7,103 bases of DNA. Source: Gammaproteobacteria bacterium. GTDB taxonomy: Bacteria > Pseudomonadota > Gammaproteobacteria > UBA6429 > Thiohalophilaceae. The translations under genes and the position numbers were made by a program. The DNA lies in the NCBI GenBank assembly GCA_013152045.1, contig JAADGZ010000159.1, positions 1 through 7,103 on the forward strand, in the 5' to 3' direction. The notes under the pieces are model-generated. The model saw only the letters and a list, made by a program, of their open reading frames with translations. It had not been told where the DNA came from and made no database searches. Shown piece after piece: positions 1 to 5,731 of the stretch; position 1 is the stretch's first letter, and each line of letters opens with the position of its first letter.

Positions 1-18
1 GCGTGATTAAAATAAAGA

Positions 19-50
19 GTAGGATGGGTAGAGCAACGCGAAACCCATCA
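19..50 (+). repeat. REP-like palindromic repeat, copy 1
   Basis: A short imperfect palindrome. GATGGGT (23-29) pairs with ACCCATC (43-49) around a 13-nt loop, preceded by GTAG. A second copy of the same 32-nt design lies on the minus strand at 5576-5607. Short GTAGG-TGGG...CCCA-CA palindromes of this type are dispersed in many environmental gammaproteobacterial genomes; that comparison is from memory, not from a search. Its place upstream of the 182-1087 gene suggests an intergenic repeat rather than a dedicated terminator, as no T-run follows. Confidence 0.6.
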
Positions 51-109
51 GATATCCATAAAATCACCAGGTTACTACCCCCTGATTTCCGATTTTATCC
101 ATAAAGTGG

Positions 110-138
110 TCATTTTCCTGCCTATTTTCCGTTATAAT
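110..138 (+). promoter_or_regulatory. Probable sigma-70 promoter for the YkgJ-type gene
   Basis: A perfect -10 hexamer TATAAT occupies 133-138. A poor -35 (TCATTT, 110-115) lies 17 bp upstream. Transcription would start near 145, leaving about 37 nt of leader before the ATG at 182. The -10 overlaps an earlier in-frame ATG at 137, which argues that translation begins at 182. The -35 is weak, so activator help or misassignment is possible. Confidence 0.5.
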
Positions 139-181
139 GTGCGGTTCCGATGTACATTATTTCCCGCCTGAAGGTATAGAT

Positions 182-1087
182 ATGAGCGACAATCGATTCG
201 AAGACATCCCCTTTAACAGTCCGGTCCAGCCAAACCAGCTCGAACTGGAGACCAAGTTCTGTTTCAACTGCTATCCAGGCATTTCCTGTTTCAATGCCTG
301 CTGCAAACAGGCTGACATCACCCTGGCGCCCTATGACATTATTCGTCTGAAAAATCGTCTAGGCATGAGCTCTGGTGAATTCCTGAAAAAACACACCGTG
401 CCGTTTGAATTAGACGCCCACGGCATGCCCGGCGTGAAAATGCGTACCACTGATATCGATCCAATCTGCCTGTTCGTAGATGAGGAAAAAGGTTGTACCG
501 TTTATGAGGATCGCCCTTCTGCCTGTCGTTATTACCCTATCGCCCTAATGTCTTCACGCAAGGCCGATGAATACCACGATGAACAACATTATGCCCATGT
601 GCAGGAAGACCACTGCATGGGCCACAAGGAAGATCGTGAACTAACGGTTGCGGAATACCGCGAAGAGCAGAAGGTGGAAGAGTTTGATGAGCTCAATCGC
701 AGCTTTTACCAGCTCATTCTGAAAAAGAAATCCACCGGCCCCGCCCTTGGCAAACCCTCCCCTACCAGCTTCCAGCTATTTTTTATGGTCTGCTACGACA
801 CTGATCGTTTCAATGAATTTCTTAATGCGCCCAACTTCCGCAAGATCTATGATATTAGCGATGAAGACTTTAAGCTCATTAATAAAGATGATGTCGAACG
901 CCTGAAATTTGGTTACCGTCTGTTGAAACAGGTTCTGTTTGGGGAACACAGTATCCCATTGGTCAAAGATGCCTACAAAAATCGGATGGAAGAGCGAGCA
1001 GAAATTCTCACTGCCCGACAGGAAGCTGAAGCCGCCTATTCCCGCGCGAAAGATCAAGAACCTTTTGAAAAATACATCGAAGACTGA
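182..1087 (+). CDS. YkgJ-family cysteine-cluster protein (putative Fe/Zn-binding)
   Basis: A 301-residue cytoplasmic protein of the YkgJ / CxxCxxCC family (Pfam PF03692 type), thought to bind a metal or Fe-S cluster; its biochemical role is unknown. The N-terminal cluster shows C27, C30, C36 and the pair C40-C41 (CxxC-x5-CxxxCC). A second group follows at C96, C105 and C115, the last within the family-typical stretch VYEDRPSACRYYPI, with a further cysteine at C145. The C-terminal half (about 155-301) is charged, helical-looking and rich in Glu/Lys, and makes this longer than minimal family members. There is no signal peptide or membrane segment. The ATG at 182 is preferred to the in-frame ATG at 137 because the latter sits inside the -10 box; GAAGG at 171-175 is a modest ribosome site for 182. 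The gene stands alone and converges on the PstS-like gene. Confidence 0.85.
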   Translation: MSDNRFEDIPFNSPVQPNQLELETKFCFNCYPGISCFNACCKQADITLAPYDIIRLKNRLGMSSGEFLKKHTVPFELDAHGMPGVKMRTTDIDPICLFVDEEKGCTVYEDRPSACRYYPIALMSSRKADEYHDEQHYAHVQEDHCMGHKEDRELTVAEYREEQKVEEFDELNRSFYQLILKKKSTGPALGKPSPTSFQLFFMVCYDTDRFNEFLNAPNFRKIYDISDEDFKLINKDDVERLKFGYRLLKQVLFGEHSIPLVKDAYKNRMEERAEILTARQEAEAAYSRAKDQEPFEKYIED

Positions 1088-1162
1088 TCACCAATGGGAG
1101 ATTAATTTTCCTTCTGGCTGCTAATTGCCCTATAACTATTCAACACAAACCAACCATTATAG

Positions 1163-1203
1163 AAAAAAGGCTACCGCGTCCCAGGCAGGAATCTGGGACG
1201 CGG
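1163..1203 (-). terminator. Rho-independent terminator of the PstS-like gene
   Basis: A perfect 11-bp GC-rich stem, CCGCGTCCCAG (1174-1184) with CTGGGACGCGG (1193-1203), encloses an 8-nt loop. On the minus strand it is followed, after TAGCC, by six T residues (A-run at 1163-1168). This fits termination of the leftward gene ending at 1251. On the + strand no T-run follows, so it would stop the YkgJ-type transcript only weakly, though the hairpin may still protect its 3' end. Confidence 0.8.
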
Positions 1204-1250
1204 AATGTTCGCCTAATTGATTGATTTTTAGGTAATATTTGCATTTTACT

Positions 1251-2147
1251 TCACTGATACAAACCCCGCTGACTAGCACGCTGATATTGCTCCAGTTGCT
1301 TCATTACCAGTGACATGGCTTCTGAATAGGGTACCGTACCCTGCGCACGAATCAGCTCCTGCCCTTCCAGGCTTAAAGCATATTTAATAAAATCGTGCAC
1401 CTTTTTATCCCTGTTGTTTTTTGCAATAACCAGGTAAAGCGGACGGTAAAGCACATATTCGCCTTTGCGGATATTTTCATAACTAGGATATTTGCCGTCC
1501 AGTTTGAGAATTTTCACATCACGCCGCTTAGCACTACTGATTCCTGTTACACCAATCCCATTGAGGTTTTTCATGATCCCTTTCTCCAGCGGACCGGATG
1601 ATTTTACTACGTGAGTGGCGACAAATTTCTGCTCAAAGTTAGCAAACACCAATTCACGTAATGTTCGACCAACACCCGAGATTTTGCCCCGGCGAACATA
1701 TAGCTCAATCGGCGCATCAGCCCCACCCAGCGCCTTCCAATTTTTAATTTTACCCAAATAAAGACCCTGTAATTGCTGAAAGCTGATATCCGTAACAGGA
1801 TTGTTTTTATTAACTATGACCACCAGTGCATCCCAGGCAACCGGGATCTGGTAGGCATTGGCTTCCAGCTTGTTGCCTTCAATAGTCACTCGGCAAGCGC
1901 CGCCAATATCAATTTTTCCGTTGGCCGCATCGCGTATGCCGCGGGTTGCTCCGCCTCCCTGGATATCAACCTTAATACCCGTTTTTTTTGTATATGCCTT
2001 AGCCAGTTCGAGCATAAATGCCTTTTTGGTAATTCCGCAGCAGCCTGCCCAGTGTAAATTATCTGCCCGCGCAACTGAGTACAGGCCTGACAGCGCAAAC
2101 CAGATGACAGCAAAAAAGAATGGAAAATAAACCTTAGTTTGTTTCAT
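1251..2147 (-). CDS. PstS-like periplasmic substrate-binding protein
   Basis: A 298-residue exported protein of the phosphate-type (PstS-like, PBP type 2) binding-protein superfamily. Residues 1-28 form a classic signal peptide: a basic start (MKQTK), a hydrophobic core and cleavage after VARA. The mature part has the family pattern: a loop near 36-39, GGGATRGI (64-71), then NGKIDIGGACR (76-86), a hinge segment with VAWDALVVIVNKNNPV (103-118), the LQGLYLGKIKNW block (126-137) and the C-terminal IKYALSLEGQELI (254-266). The start at 2147 is chosen over the in-frame GTG at 2201 because it begins the signal peptide and has AGGGTG six bases upstream. Cysteines occur at 36, 37 and 85, where relatives usually carry Ser/Thr/Gly ligand residues, and GVGRT (158-162) stands where SGT-like residues are common, so the ligand may not be plain phosphate. 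No permease or ATPase gene is present nearby; it could be an orphan receptor or serve a distant transporter. Confidence 0.8.
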   Translation of the reverse strand: MKQTKVYFPFFFAVIWFALSGLYSVARADNLHWAGCCGITKKAFMLELAKAYTKKTGIKVDIQGGGATRGIRDAANGKIDIGGACRVTIEGNKLEANAYQIPVAWDALVVIVNKNNPVTDISFQQLQGLYLGKIKNWKALGGADAPIELYVRRGKISGVGRTLRELVFANFEQKFVATHVVKSSGPLEKGIMKNLNGIGVTGISSAKRRDVKILKLDGKYPSYENIRKGEYVLYRPLYLVIAKNNRDKKVHDFIKYALSLEGQELIRAQGTVPYSEAMSLVMKQLEQYQRASQRGLYQ

Positions 2148-2206
2148 CGCCAACACCCTATTTTTCTCCAGAGTCACTGAAAACAACCTGATATCAGTCA
2201 CTTAAA

Positions 2207-2234
2207 TGTGTATCACTTCTGTTTCAACCAGCAA
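2207..2234 (-). promoter_or_regulatory. Possible promoter of the PstS-like gene
   Basis: Reading leftward, TTGCTG (2229-2234) and TACACA (2207-2212) are separated by 16 bp, and TGA just before the -10 resembles an extended -10. It would give a leader of about 50 nt before the ATG at 2147. Both hexamers are imperfect. No 11-bp phased PhoB repeat faces this gene in the nearby upstream DNA. Confidence 0.25.
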
Positions 2235-2444
2235 AAAATCGTTTAAAACCGAATCTGCCAGCAAGACTATTACCTCTATATCGGCCTGCTAAAACAGAAG
2301 ATAAATGTGTCCTTTCAGGTAGACGTGTGACATCCAGCACATATTCCTGCAAAACTGTTCATTTTTTCGGCATAGCACGCCAGCAACAGCATGCTAAAAA
2401 CCATCCTCACAGCAATATTGAAATTTACCTGGTTCAGATATGAA

Positions 2445-2508
2445 GATGACAACTGTCATCAGACCGTCATGCAACCGTCATTTATGTTTCATCCAAGCAC
2501 CTCACTAT
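2445..2508 (+). promoter_or_regulatory. Pho box (four 11-bp units) and -10 of the first glycosyltransferase
   Basis: Four 7-mers recur at exactly 11-bp steps: CTGTCAT (2453), CCGTCAT (2464), CCGTCAT (2475) and GTTTCAT (2486). PhoB dimers bind such 11-bp direct repeats of a CTGTCAT-like core plus four bases. A candidate -10, CACTAT (2503-2508, only 3 of 6 matches), lies 10 bp after the last core, the spacing found at the E. coli phoA promoter. An inverted repeat GATGACA-AC-TGTCATC (2445-2460) overlaps the first unit. Transcription would begin near 2515, downstream of the ATG at 2440. The repeat pattern is direct observation; PhoB binding is inference. Confidence 0.75.
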
Positions 2509-2541
2509 GCGGCCAAGACAAATAACAGCCGGATCAGTCAA

Positions 2542-3651
2542 TTGCATATCTGTATTATTACTGAAACCTACTCACCTGAAGTTAACGGGGTCGCCATGAC
2601 CCTGACGCGATTGGTAACTGGCTTGCTGGAAAAAAAGCATCGCGTCAGCCTCATTCGCCCCAAACAAGACAAATATGATCGCCCAGGCTGCTGCAATAGC
2701 CCAGAAGTGAGGCTAGTAAAAAGTCTGGGGATCCCCGGTTACCCTGGTTTACGCATGGGCTTCATAGCAAAGTGGCGTCTGCTGCAGATATGGAAGGATG
2801 ATCGACCCGATGTTATCTATGCCGCCACCGAAGGCCCTCTGGGGCATCGCGCCATCGCTGCGGCAGAAAGCCTGAAAATACCCGTAATCAGCGGCTTTCA
2901 CACCAATTTTCACACTTATACTTCGCATTACCACCTGGGTCTATTCAAGTCAGTAACCGTTAATTACCTAAGAAACTTCCACAACCGCACAGCGCTGACG
3001 CTGGTTCCAAACCAGAACCTGCTAGAAGAACTACAAGCTATGGGTATTCGGGATGTGCGCATCTTTAGCCGCGGGGTAGACTGCACGCTGTTCAACCCAC
3101 AGAGACGCTGTGCCAGGATAAGACGCGACTGGGGTGTTGATGAGACGGGCACAGCCCTGCTCTACGTCGGCCGTTTGGCACATGAAAAAAACATCAATCT
3201 GGCAATCAAAACCTACCGGGAAATGCTCAGCCAAAATAACGATCTAAAATTTATCATTATTGGCGATGGCCCCCTATATAGTGAGCTGCGTCGGAAGAAT
3301 CCAGACATCATTTTCTGTGGCATTCACCGCGGTAAAACACTGGCTCGTTACTATGCCTCTGCCGATGTTTTCCTGTTTCCCAGTGAAACAGAGACCTTTG
3401 GCAATGTCACACTTGAAGCCATGGCCAGTGGACTACTTGTTCTAGCCTATGATTATGCCGCCGCAAAAATGCACATTAACAATGGCATCAATGGTTATAC
3501 CGCCACATTTGGCGATAACCGCGCCTATATCGAGGCCGGTATCAACTTACTAGCCGCGACAACAGAAACAAGAATATCCGAATCTGCGCCCGTCAACGGG
3601 CTGAAAGCATCGACTGGCCGGAACATGTCAACCTCTTCGAAAACATCCTAA
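2542..3651 (+). CDS. GT4-family glycosyltransferase (GT-B fold), C-terminus frameshifted
   Basis: A glycosyltransferase of the GT4 / 'glycosyltransferase family 1' type, a cytoplasmic or membrane-peripheral enzyme moving sugar from a nucleotide sugar to a lipid or glycan. Numbered from the proposed TTG start, the N-terminal domain opens with an acceptor-side loop ETYSPEVNGV (8-17) and has GFHTNFHTY (118-126). The C-terminal domain has VGRLAHEKN (209-217; Arg and Lys contact the donor diphosphate) and the E-x7-E motif at E284 and E292. The frame is open back to ATG 2440, but those 34 codons coincide with the Pho box, lack a ribosome site and precede the expected beta strand LHICIITET. TTG 2542, with only a weak GGA eight bases upstream, matches the start of the neighbouring paralogue. 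The last codons before 3651 are not family-like: the true tail lies in the -1 frame (see 3567-3665). Relatives include diacylglycerol glycosyltransferases (Agt, SqdX) and mannosyltransferases; the substrate cannot be fixed from sequence. Likely phosphate-regulated. Confidence 0.8.
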   Translation: MHICIITETYSPEVNGVAMTLTRLVTGLLEKKHRVSLIRPKQDKYDRPGCCNSPEVRLVKSLGIPGYPGLRMGFIAKWRLLQIWKDDRPDVIYAATEGPLGHRAIAAAESLKIPVISGFHTNFHTYTSHYHLGLFKSVTVNYLRNFHNRTALTLVPNQNLLEELQAMGIRDVRIFSRGVDCTLFNPQRRCARIRRDWGVDETGTALLYVGRLAHEKNINLAIKTYREMLSQNNDLKFIIIGDGPLYSELRRKNPDIIFCGIHRGKTLARYYASADVFLFPSETETFGNVTLEAMASGLLVLAYDYAAAKMHINNGINGYTATFGDNRAYIEAGINLLAATTETRISESAPVNGLKASTGRNMSTSSKTS

Positions 3652-3665
3652 CGGCTGCCACTTAA
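3567..3665 (+). pseudogene. Displaced C-terminal codons of the first glycosyltransferase (-1 frame)
   Basis: Reading from 3567 in the frame one base behind the main one gives NKNIRICARQRAESIDW, then PEHVNLFENILTAAT and a TAA at 3663-3665. This is the normal end of a GT4 enzyme: a basic Ala/Arg helix, a Trp, then a final helix. The main frame over the same DNA gives a Ser/Thr-rich tail ending in STSSKTS. One extra A in the short run at 3566-3568 would join the two into a protein of about 375 residues from TTG 2542. A one-base deletion, natural or from sequencing, is the simplest explanation. Confidence 0.75.
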
Positions 3666-3693
3666 GTATTTTCCTCCATGCATTCTATATATG

Positions 3694-3757
3694 CTGTCAT
3701 AAATTTTTCATTTAATTTAAACAGTACTGTCACACCGGCTGTCGATACTTCTATTAT
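3694..3757 (+). promoter_or_regulatory. Pho box and promoter of the PAP2-glycosyltransferase operon
   Basis: CTGTCAT (3694-3700) and TTTTCAT (3705-3711) are spaced 11 bp with AT-rich linkers, matching the PhoB consensus. CTGTCAC (3727-3733) is a further 22 bp on, still in the 11-bp register, while CTGTCGA (3739-3745) is one base out of phase. Two -10 candidates exist: TACTGT (3725-3730), at a Pho-type distance from the first pair and giving a leader of about 35 nt, and TATTAT (3752-3757), which would start the RNA inside the ribosome site. The first seems more workable. Confidence 0.65.
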
Positions 3758-3759
3758 AT

Positions 3760-3767
3760 AGGAGGTG
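3760..3767 (+). promoter_or_regulatory. Strong ribosome binding site of the PAP2 gene
   Basis: AGGAGGTG is a near-perfect complement of the 16S rRNA 3' end, four bases before the ATG at 3772. It is far stronger than the sites of either glycosyltransferase and suggests high translation of the phosphatase. Confidence 0.8.
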
Positions 3768-3771
3768 GCTT

Positions 3772-4314
3772 ATGAACAGTGTCCGCAACAGTCTGTTATT
3801 GCAACGCGCCATAGAATTTGAGTCCAGTATCTGCAAGCGCGTCAACCAGGTCTGCCGCAGAAAATGGCTTAAAACATTTTTTAGTAGCGTAAGTCGCCTT
3901 GGTGATGGGATTTTATGGTATGTCCTAACCCTGGTGCTGCCGCTTGTCTACGGTTATGACGCTATTGCCGTATCATTGCGCATGGCCATAGTCGGAATAC
4001 TGGGCCTGCTCGTTTATAAGATTATAAAAAGACATACAGAACGCCCGCGACCCTACTCTGTGTTAAAGGATATCAAACTCGGCACCGCGCCACTCGACAA
4101 ATACAGTTTTCCTTCGGGGCACACGCTGCATGCATTTTCATTCAGCCTGATCTGCATCCAGTATTATCCCCAAACTGCCTGGTTCCTGATACCAGTCAGT
4201 TTGCTCATCGCGCTCTCCCGGGTGGCTTTGGGACTACATTACCCAACCGATGTTCTAGCCGGTGCCGCTATTGGTTACCTGCTCTCGTTGGTTGGAACCA
4301 TGATCATTTTATGA
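3772..4314 (+). CDS. PAP2-family membrane phosphatase
   Basis: A 180-residue integral membrane phosphatase of the PAP2 (type 2 phosphatidic acid phosphatase) superfamily, which hydrolyses lipid phosphates or pyrophosphates. All three signature motifs are intact: K-x6-RP (K86, R93-P94), PSGH (114-117) and SR-x5-H-x3-D (S149, R150, H156, D160). The nucleophile is H156, with H117 as acid. Hydrophobic segments lie near 48-66, 68-85, 118-133, 135-150 and 161-179, so it should span the inner membrane about five times. Its stop overlaps the ribosome site of the next glycosyltransferase, whose start is 10 bases on, so the two form an operon. With a Pho box in front and glycosyltransferases on both sides, a phosphatidate phosphatase making diacylglycerol for glycolipids is an attractive role. 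The alternative is an undecaprenyl- or other isoprenyl-pyrophosphatase, which cannot be excluded from the motifs. Confidence 0.87.
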   Translation: MNSVRNSLLLQRAIEFESSICKRVNQVCRRKWLKTFFSSVSRLGDGILWYVLTLVLPLVYGYDAIAVSLRMAIVGILGLLVYKIIKRHTERPRPYSVLKDIKLGTAPLDKYSFPSGHTLHAFSFSLICIQYYPQTAWFLIPVSLLIALSRVALGLHYPTDVLAGAAIGYLLSLVGTMIIL

Positions 4315-4324
4315 GGTATTATTT

Positions 4325-5551
4325 TTGCACATTCTCATGATAAGCGATGTTTACTTCCCGAGAGTAAATGGCGTATCAACTTCTATAAAAATCTTCATTA
4401 CTGAACATCAGAAGCTAGGAAATAGAGTCACGCTGATTTGCCCCGACTACACAGATAAAACGCAAATCGAATATGACGCCGAATACTCCGTTATTCGGCT
4501 TCCTGCACGACATGTGCTTTTTGATCCAGAAGATCGTCTAATAAAATCTAGCTGCTTCCCGAAACTGCTTGAAATACTGCAGCCATGCAAAATTGATATC
4601 ATCCATATACAGACGCCCTTCGTGGCGCATCGTTTTGGCGTAAAATTATCTAGCCTACTAAACGTACCCTGTGTTGAAACCTACCATACTTTTTTCGAAG
4701 AATATTTCCATCACTATATTCCTCTTGTCCCTAAACGCATTCTGCGTAGTTTGTCACAGCGATTTTCCGTCAATCAATGCAATCAACTTGATGCGGTGGT
4801 TGTACCCTCAACGGCCATGAAGAACGTGCTTAGCAATTATGGTGTGAGTACCGAGATCAATATCATACCGACCGGTCTACGAATTAATGAATTTGAGGGC
4901 GGTGATGGCTCACGTTTTCGCAAGACCCATGAGATTGCTGAAAGTCGGCCACTACTGGTGTATATCGGTCGGGTCGCGCTGGAAAAAAATATTCATTTTT
5001 TACTTGAGATGCTGGTCGCGGTAAAAATACAAATTCCAGACGTGCTACTGATTATTGCTGGAGAAGGTCCGGCGCGAAAAAATCTGCAAAAATATACGCA
5101 CAAATTAAATCTCACCGACAATGTGATGTTTGTCGGTTATATGTCGCGCGAGCAGGAGTTACTCGACTGTTACCGGGCCGGCCAGGCCTTTGTCTTCTCA
5201 TCACGCACCGAAACCCAGGGTTTGGTATTACTTGAAGCCCTGGCCTGTGGCCTCCCGGTTATATCTACTGCAGTAATGGGAACCATTGATGTGCTAGATG
5301 ATCAGGAGGGCGGCTGTCTCATTGCCAAGGAAGATGTCGATGACTTTTCTGGAAAAGTCATTAAACTTTTATACGATACCCGCCTACAAAACGTGCTTCG
5401 TCATCAAGCCAGTCGCTATATACAACTCTGGAGTGCACCGATTTTCGCACGTAAAAGCAGTCAACTGTATCATCAGCTCATACAGGAAGAAAAAATTGAC
5501 AACGATTTGCCTTCACTGCTGCCTGAACCTGTTCCTGGGCGAGAATACTAG
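4325..5551 (+). CDS. GT4-family glycosyltransferase (GT-B fold), TTG start
   Basis: A 408-residue glycosyltransferase paralogous to the one at 2542. The N-terminal domain has DVYFPRVNGVSTS (8-20) and ETYHTFFEEYFHHY (118-131), the latter typical of lipid-acceptor GT4 enzymes such as diacylglycerol glucosyltransferases and MgtA-type mannosyltransferases. The C-terminal domain has IGRVALEKN (214-222; R216 and K221 for donor phosphates), AGEGP (245-249) and E-x7-E with E296 and E304 before ALACGLPVIS. There is no signal peptide; it probably works at the inner membrane face. The start is TTG at 4325: GAGG (4313-4316) lies 8 bases upstream and overlaps the PAP2 stop, whereas the first ATG (4337) is 20 bases away. 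It is cotranscribed with PAP2, so a lipid product of that phosphatase, or the monoglycosyl product of the first enzyme, is a likely acceptor. The exact sugar and acceptor are unknown. Confidence 0.85.
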   Translation: MHILMISDVYFPRVNGVSTSIKIFITEHQKLGNRVTLICPDYTDKTQIEYDAEYSVIRLPARHVLFDPEDRLIKSSCFPKLLEILQPCKIDIIHIQTPFVAHRFGVKLSSLLNVPCVETYHTFFEEYFHHYIPLVPKRILRSLSQRFSVNQCNQLDAVVVPSTAMKNVLSNYGVSTEINIIPTGLRINEFEGGDGSRFRKTHEIAESRPLLVYIGRVALEKNIHFLLEMLVAVKIQIPDVLLIIAGEGPARKNLQKYTHKLNLTDNVMFVGYMSREQELLDCYRAGQAFVFSSRTETQGLVLLEALACGLPVISTAVMGTIDVLDDQEGGCLIAKEDVDDFSGKVIKLLYDTRLQNVLRHQASRYIQLWSAPIFARKSSQLYHQLIQEEKIDNDLPSLLPEPVPGREY

Positions 5552-5573
5552 ACAATGTATCTATAAATAATAG

Positions 5574-5610
5574 CCTGTTGGGCTTCGTTTTACTCAGCCC
5601 AACCTACAGG
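5574..5610 (-). repeat. REP-like palindromic repeat, copy 2
   Basis: GTTGGGCT (5577-5584) pairs with AGCCCAAC (5596-5603) around an 11-nt loop, and the outer CCTG/CAGG can add pairs past a small bulge. Read on the minus strand from 5607 to 5576 it aligns without gaps to the repeat at 19-50, 24 of 32 bases identical. It may add stability to the 3' end of the glycosyltransferase transcript. Confidence 0.65.
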
Positions 5611-5620
5611 CGGTTCTCTC

Positions 5621-5636
5621 GTTCCCACGCGGGAAC
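5621..5636. repeat. Short inverted repeat GTTCCC-ACGC-GGGAAC
   Basis: Perfect 6-bp arms enclose a 4-nt loop. The context CTCGTTCCCACGC resembles the arm of another dispersed gammaproteobacterial palindrome that usually has longer arms, so this may be a shortened remnant. There is no T-run, so it is not a terminator by itself. Confidence 0.4.
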
Positions 5637-5675
5637 CAGAAACTGCCTTGCTCACTCAATATGAATCTTAGGCAT

Positions 5676-5714
5676 AAAAAAAGGCCTGCCCTGCGAACAG
5701 GGAAGGCCTTTTTT
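5676..5714. terminator. Bidirectional Rho-independent terminator
   Basis: A 17-position stem runs from 5677-5693 to 5698-5714 with a CGAA tetraloop and a single mismatch (5688 against 5703). The stem begins with A6 and ends with T6 (an A run at 5676-5682 and T run at 5709-5714), so each strand reads a GC-rich hairpin followed by U residues. It sits between the convergent glycosyltransferase (ending 5551) and the hdrB-like gene (ending 5732) and should stop both. Confidence 0.92.
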
Positions 5715-5731
5715 AAACTGCCAATACGATC

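Larger units (their letters stand above)
2148..2541. other. Divergent intergenic region (about 390 bp)
   Basis: This stretch separates the leftward PstS-like gene from the rightward glycosyltransferase. It holds a weak possible promoter facing left (2207-2234) and a strong Pho-box-like array facing right (2453-2496). Between 2235 and 2444 I see no convincing gene, RNA or hairpin. The frame of the glycosyltransferase stays open back to an ATG at 2440, but that part (34 codons) looks like regulatory DNA read as protein. Confidence 0.55.

Noticed and set aside
137..181. Upstream in-frame ATG as start of the YkgJ-type gene
   Set aside because: It overlaps a perfect TATAAT -10 box and lacks a ribosome site; the ATG at 182 is better placed.
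1773..2130. Two + strand open frames opposite the PstS-like gene
   Set aside because: They are shadows of the real gene on the other strand; their translations lack family motifs.
2148..2201. GTG at 2201 as start of the PstS-like gene
   Set aside because: It would put 18 polar residues before a textbook signal peptide, and a good ribosome site precedes ATG 2147.
2440..2541. ATG 2440 or 2446 as start of the first glycosyltransferase
   Set aside because: No ribosome site, the region is occupied by the Pho box, and the encoded residues do not resemble a GT4 N-terminus.
3561..3570. Programmed -1 ribosomal frameshifting
   Set aside because: No X-XXY-YYZ slippery heptamer or clear downstream stimulatory hairpin is visible; a one-base deletion explains the data more simply.
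3666..3693. Terminator after the first glycosyltransferase
   Set aside because: No hairpin with a T-run is found, so read-through into the PAP2 operon remains possible.
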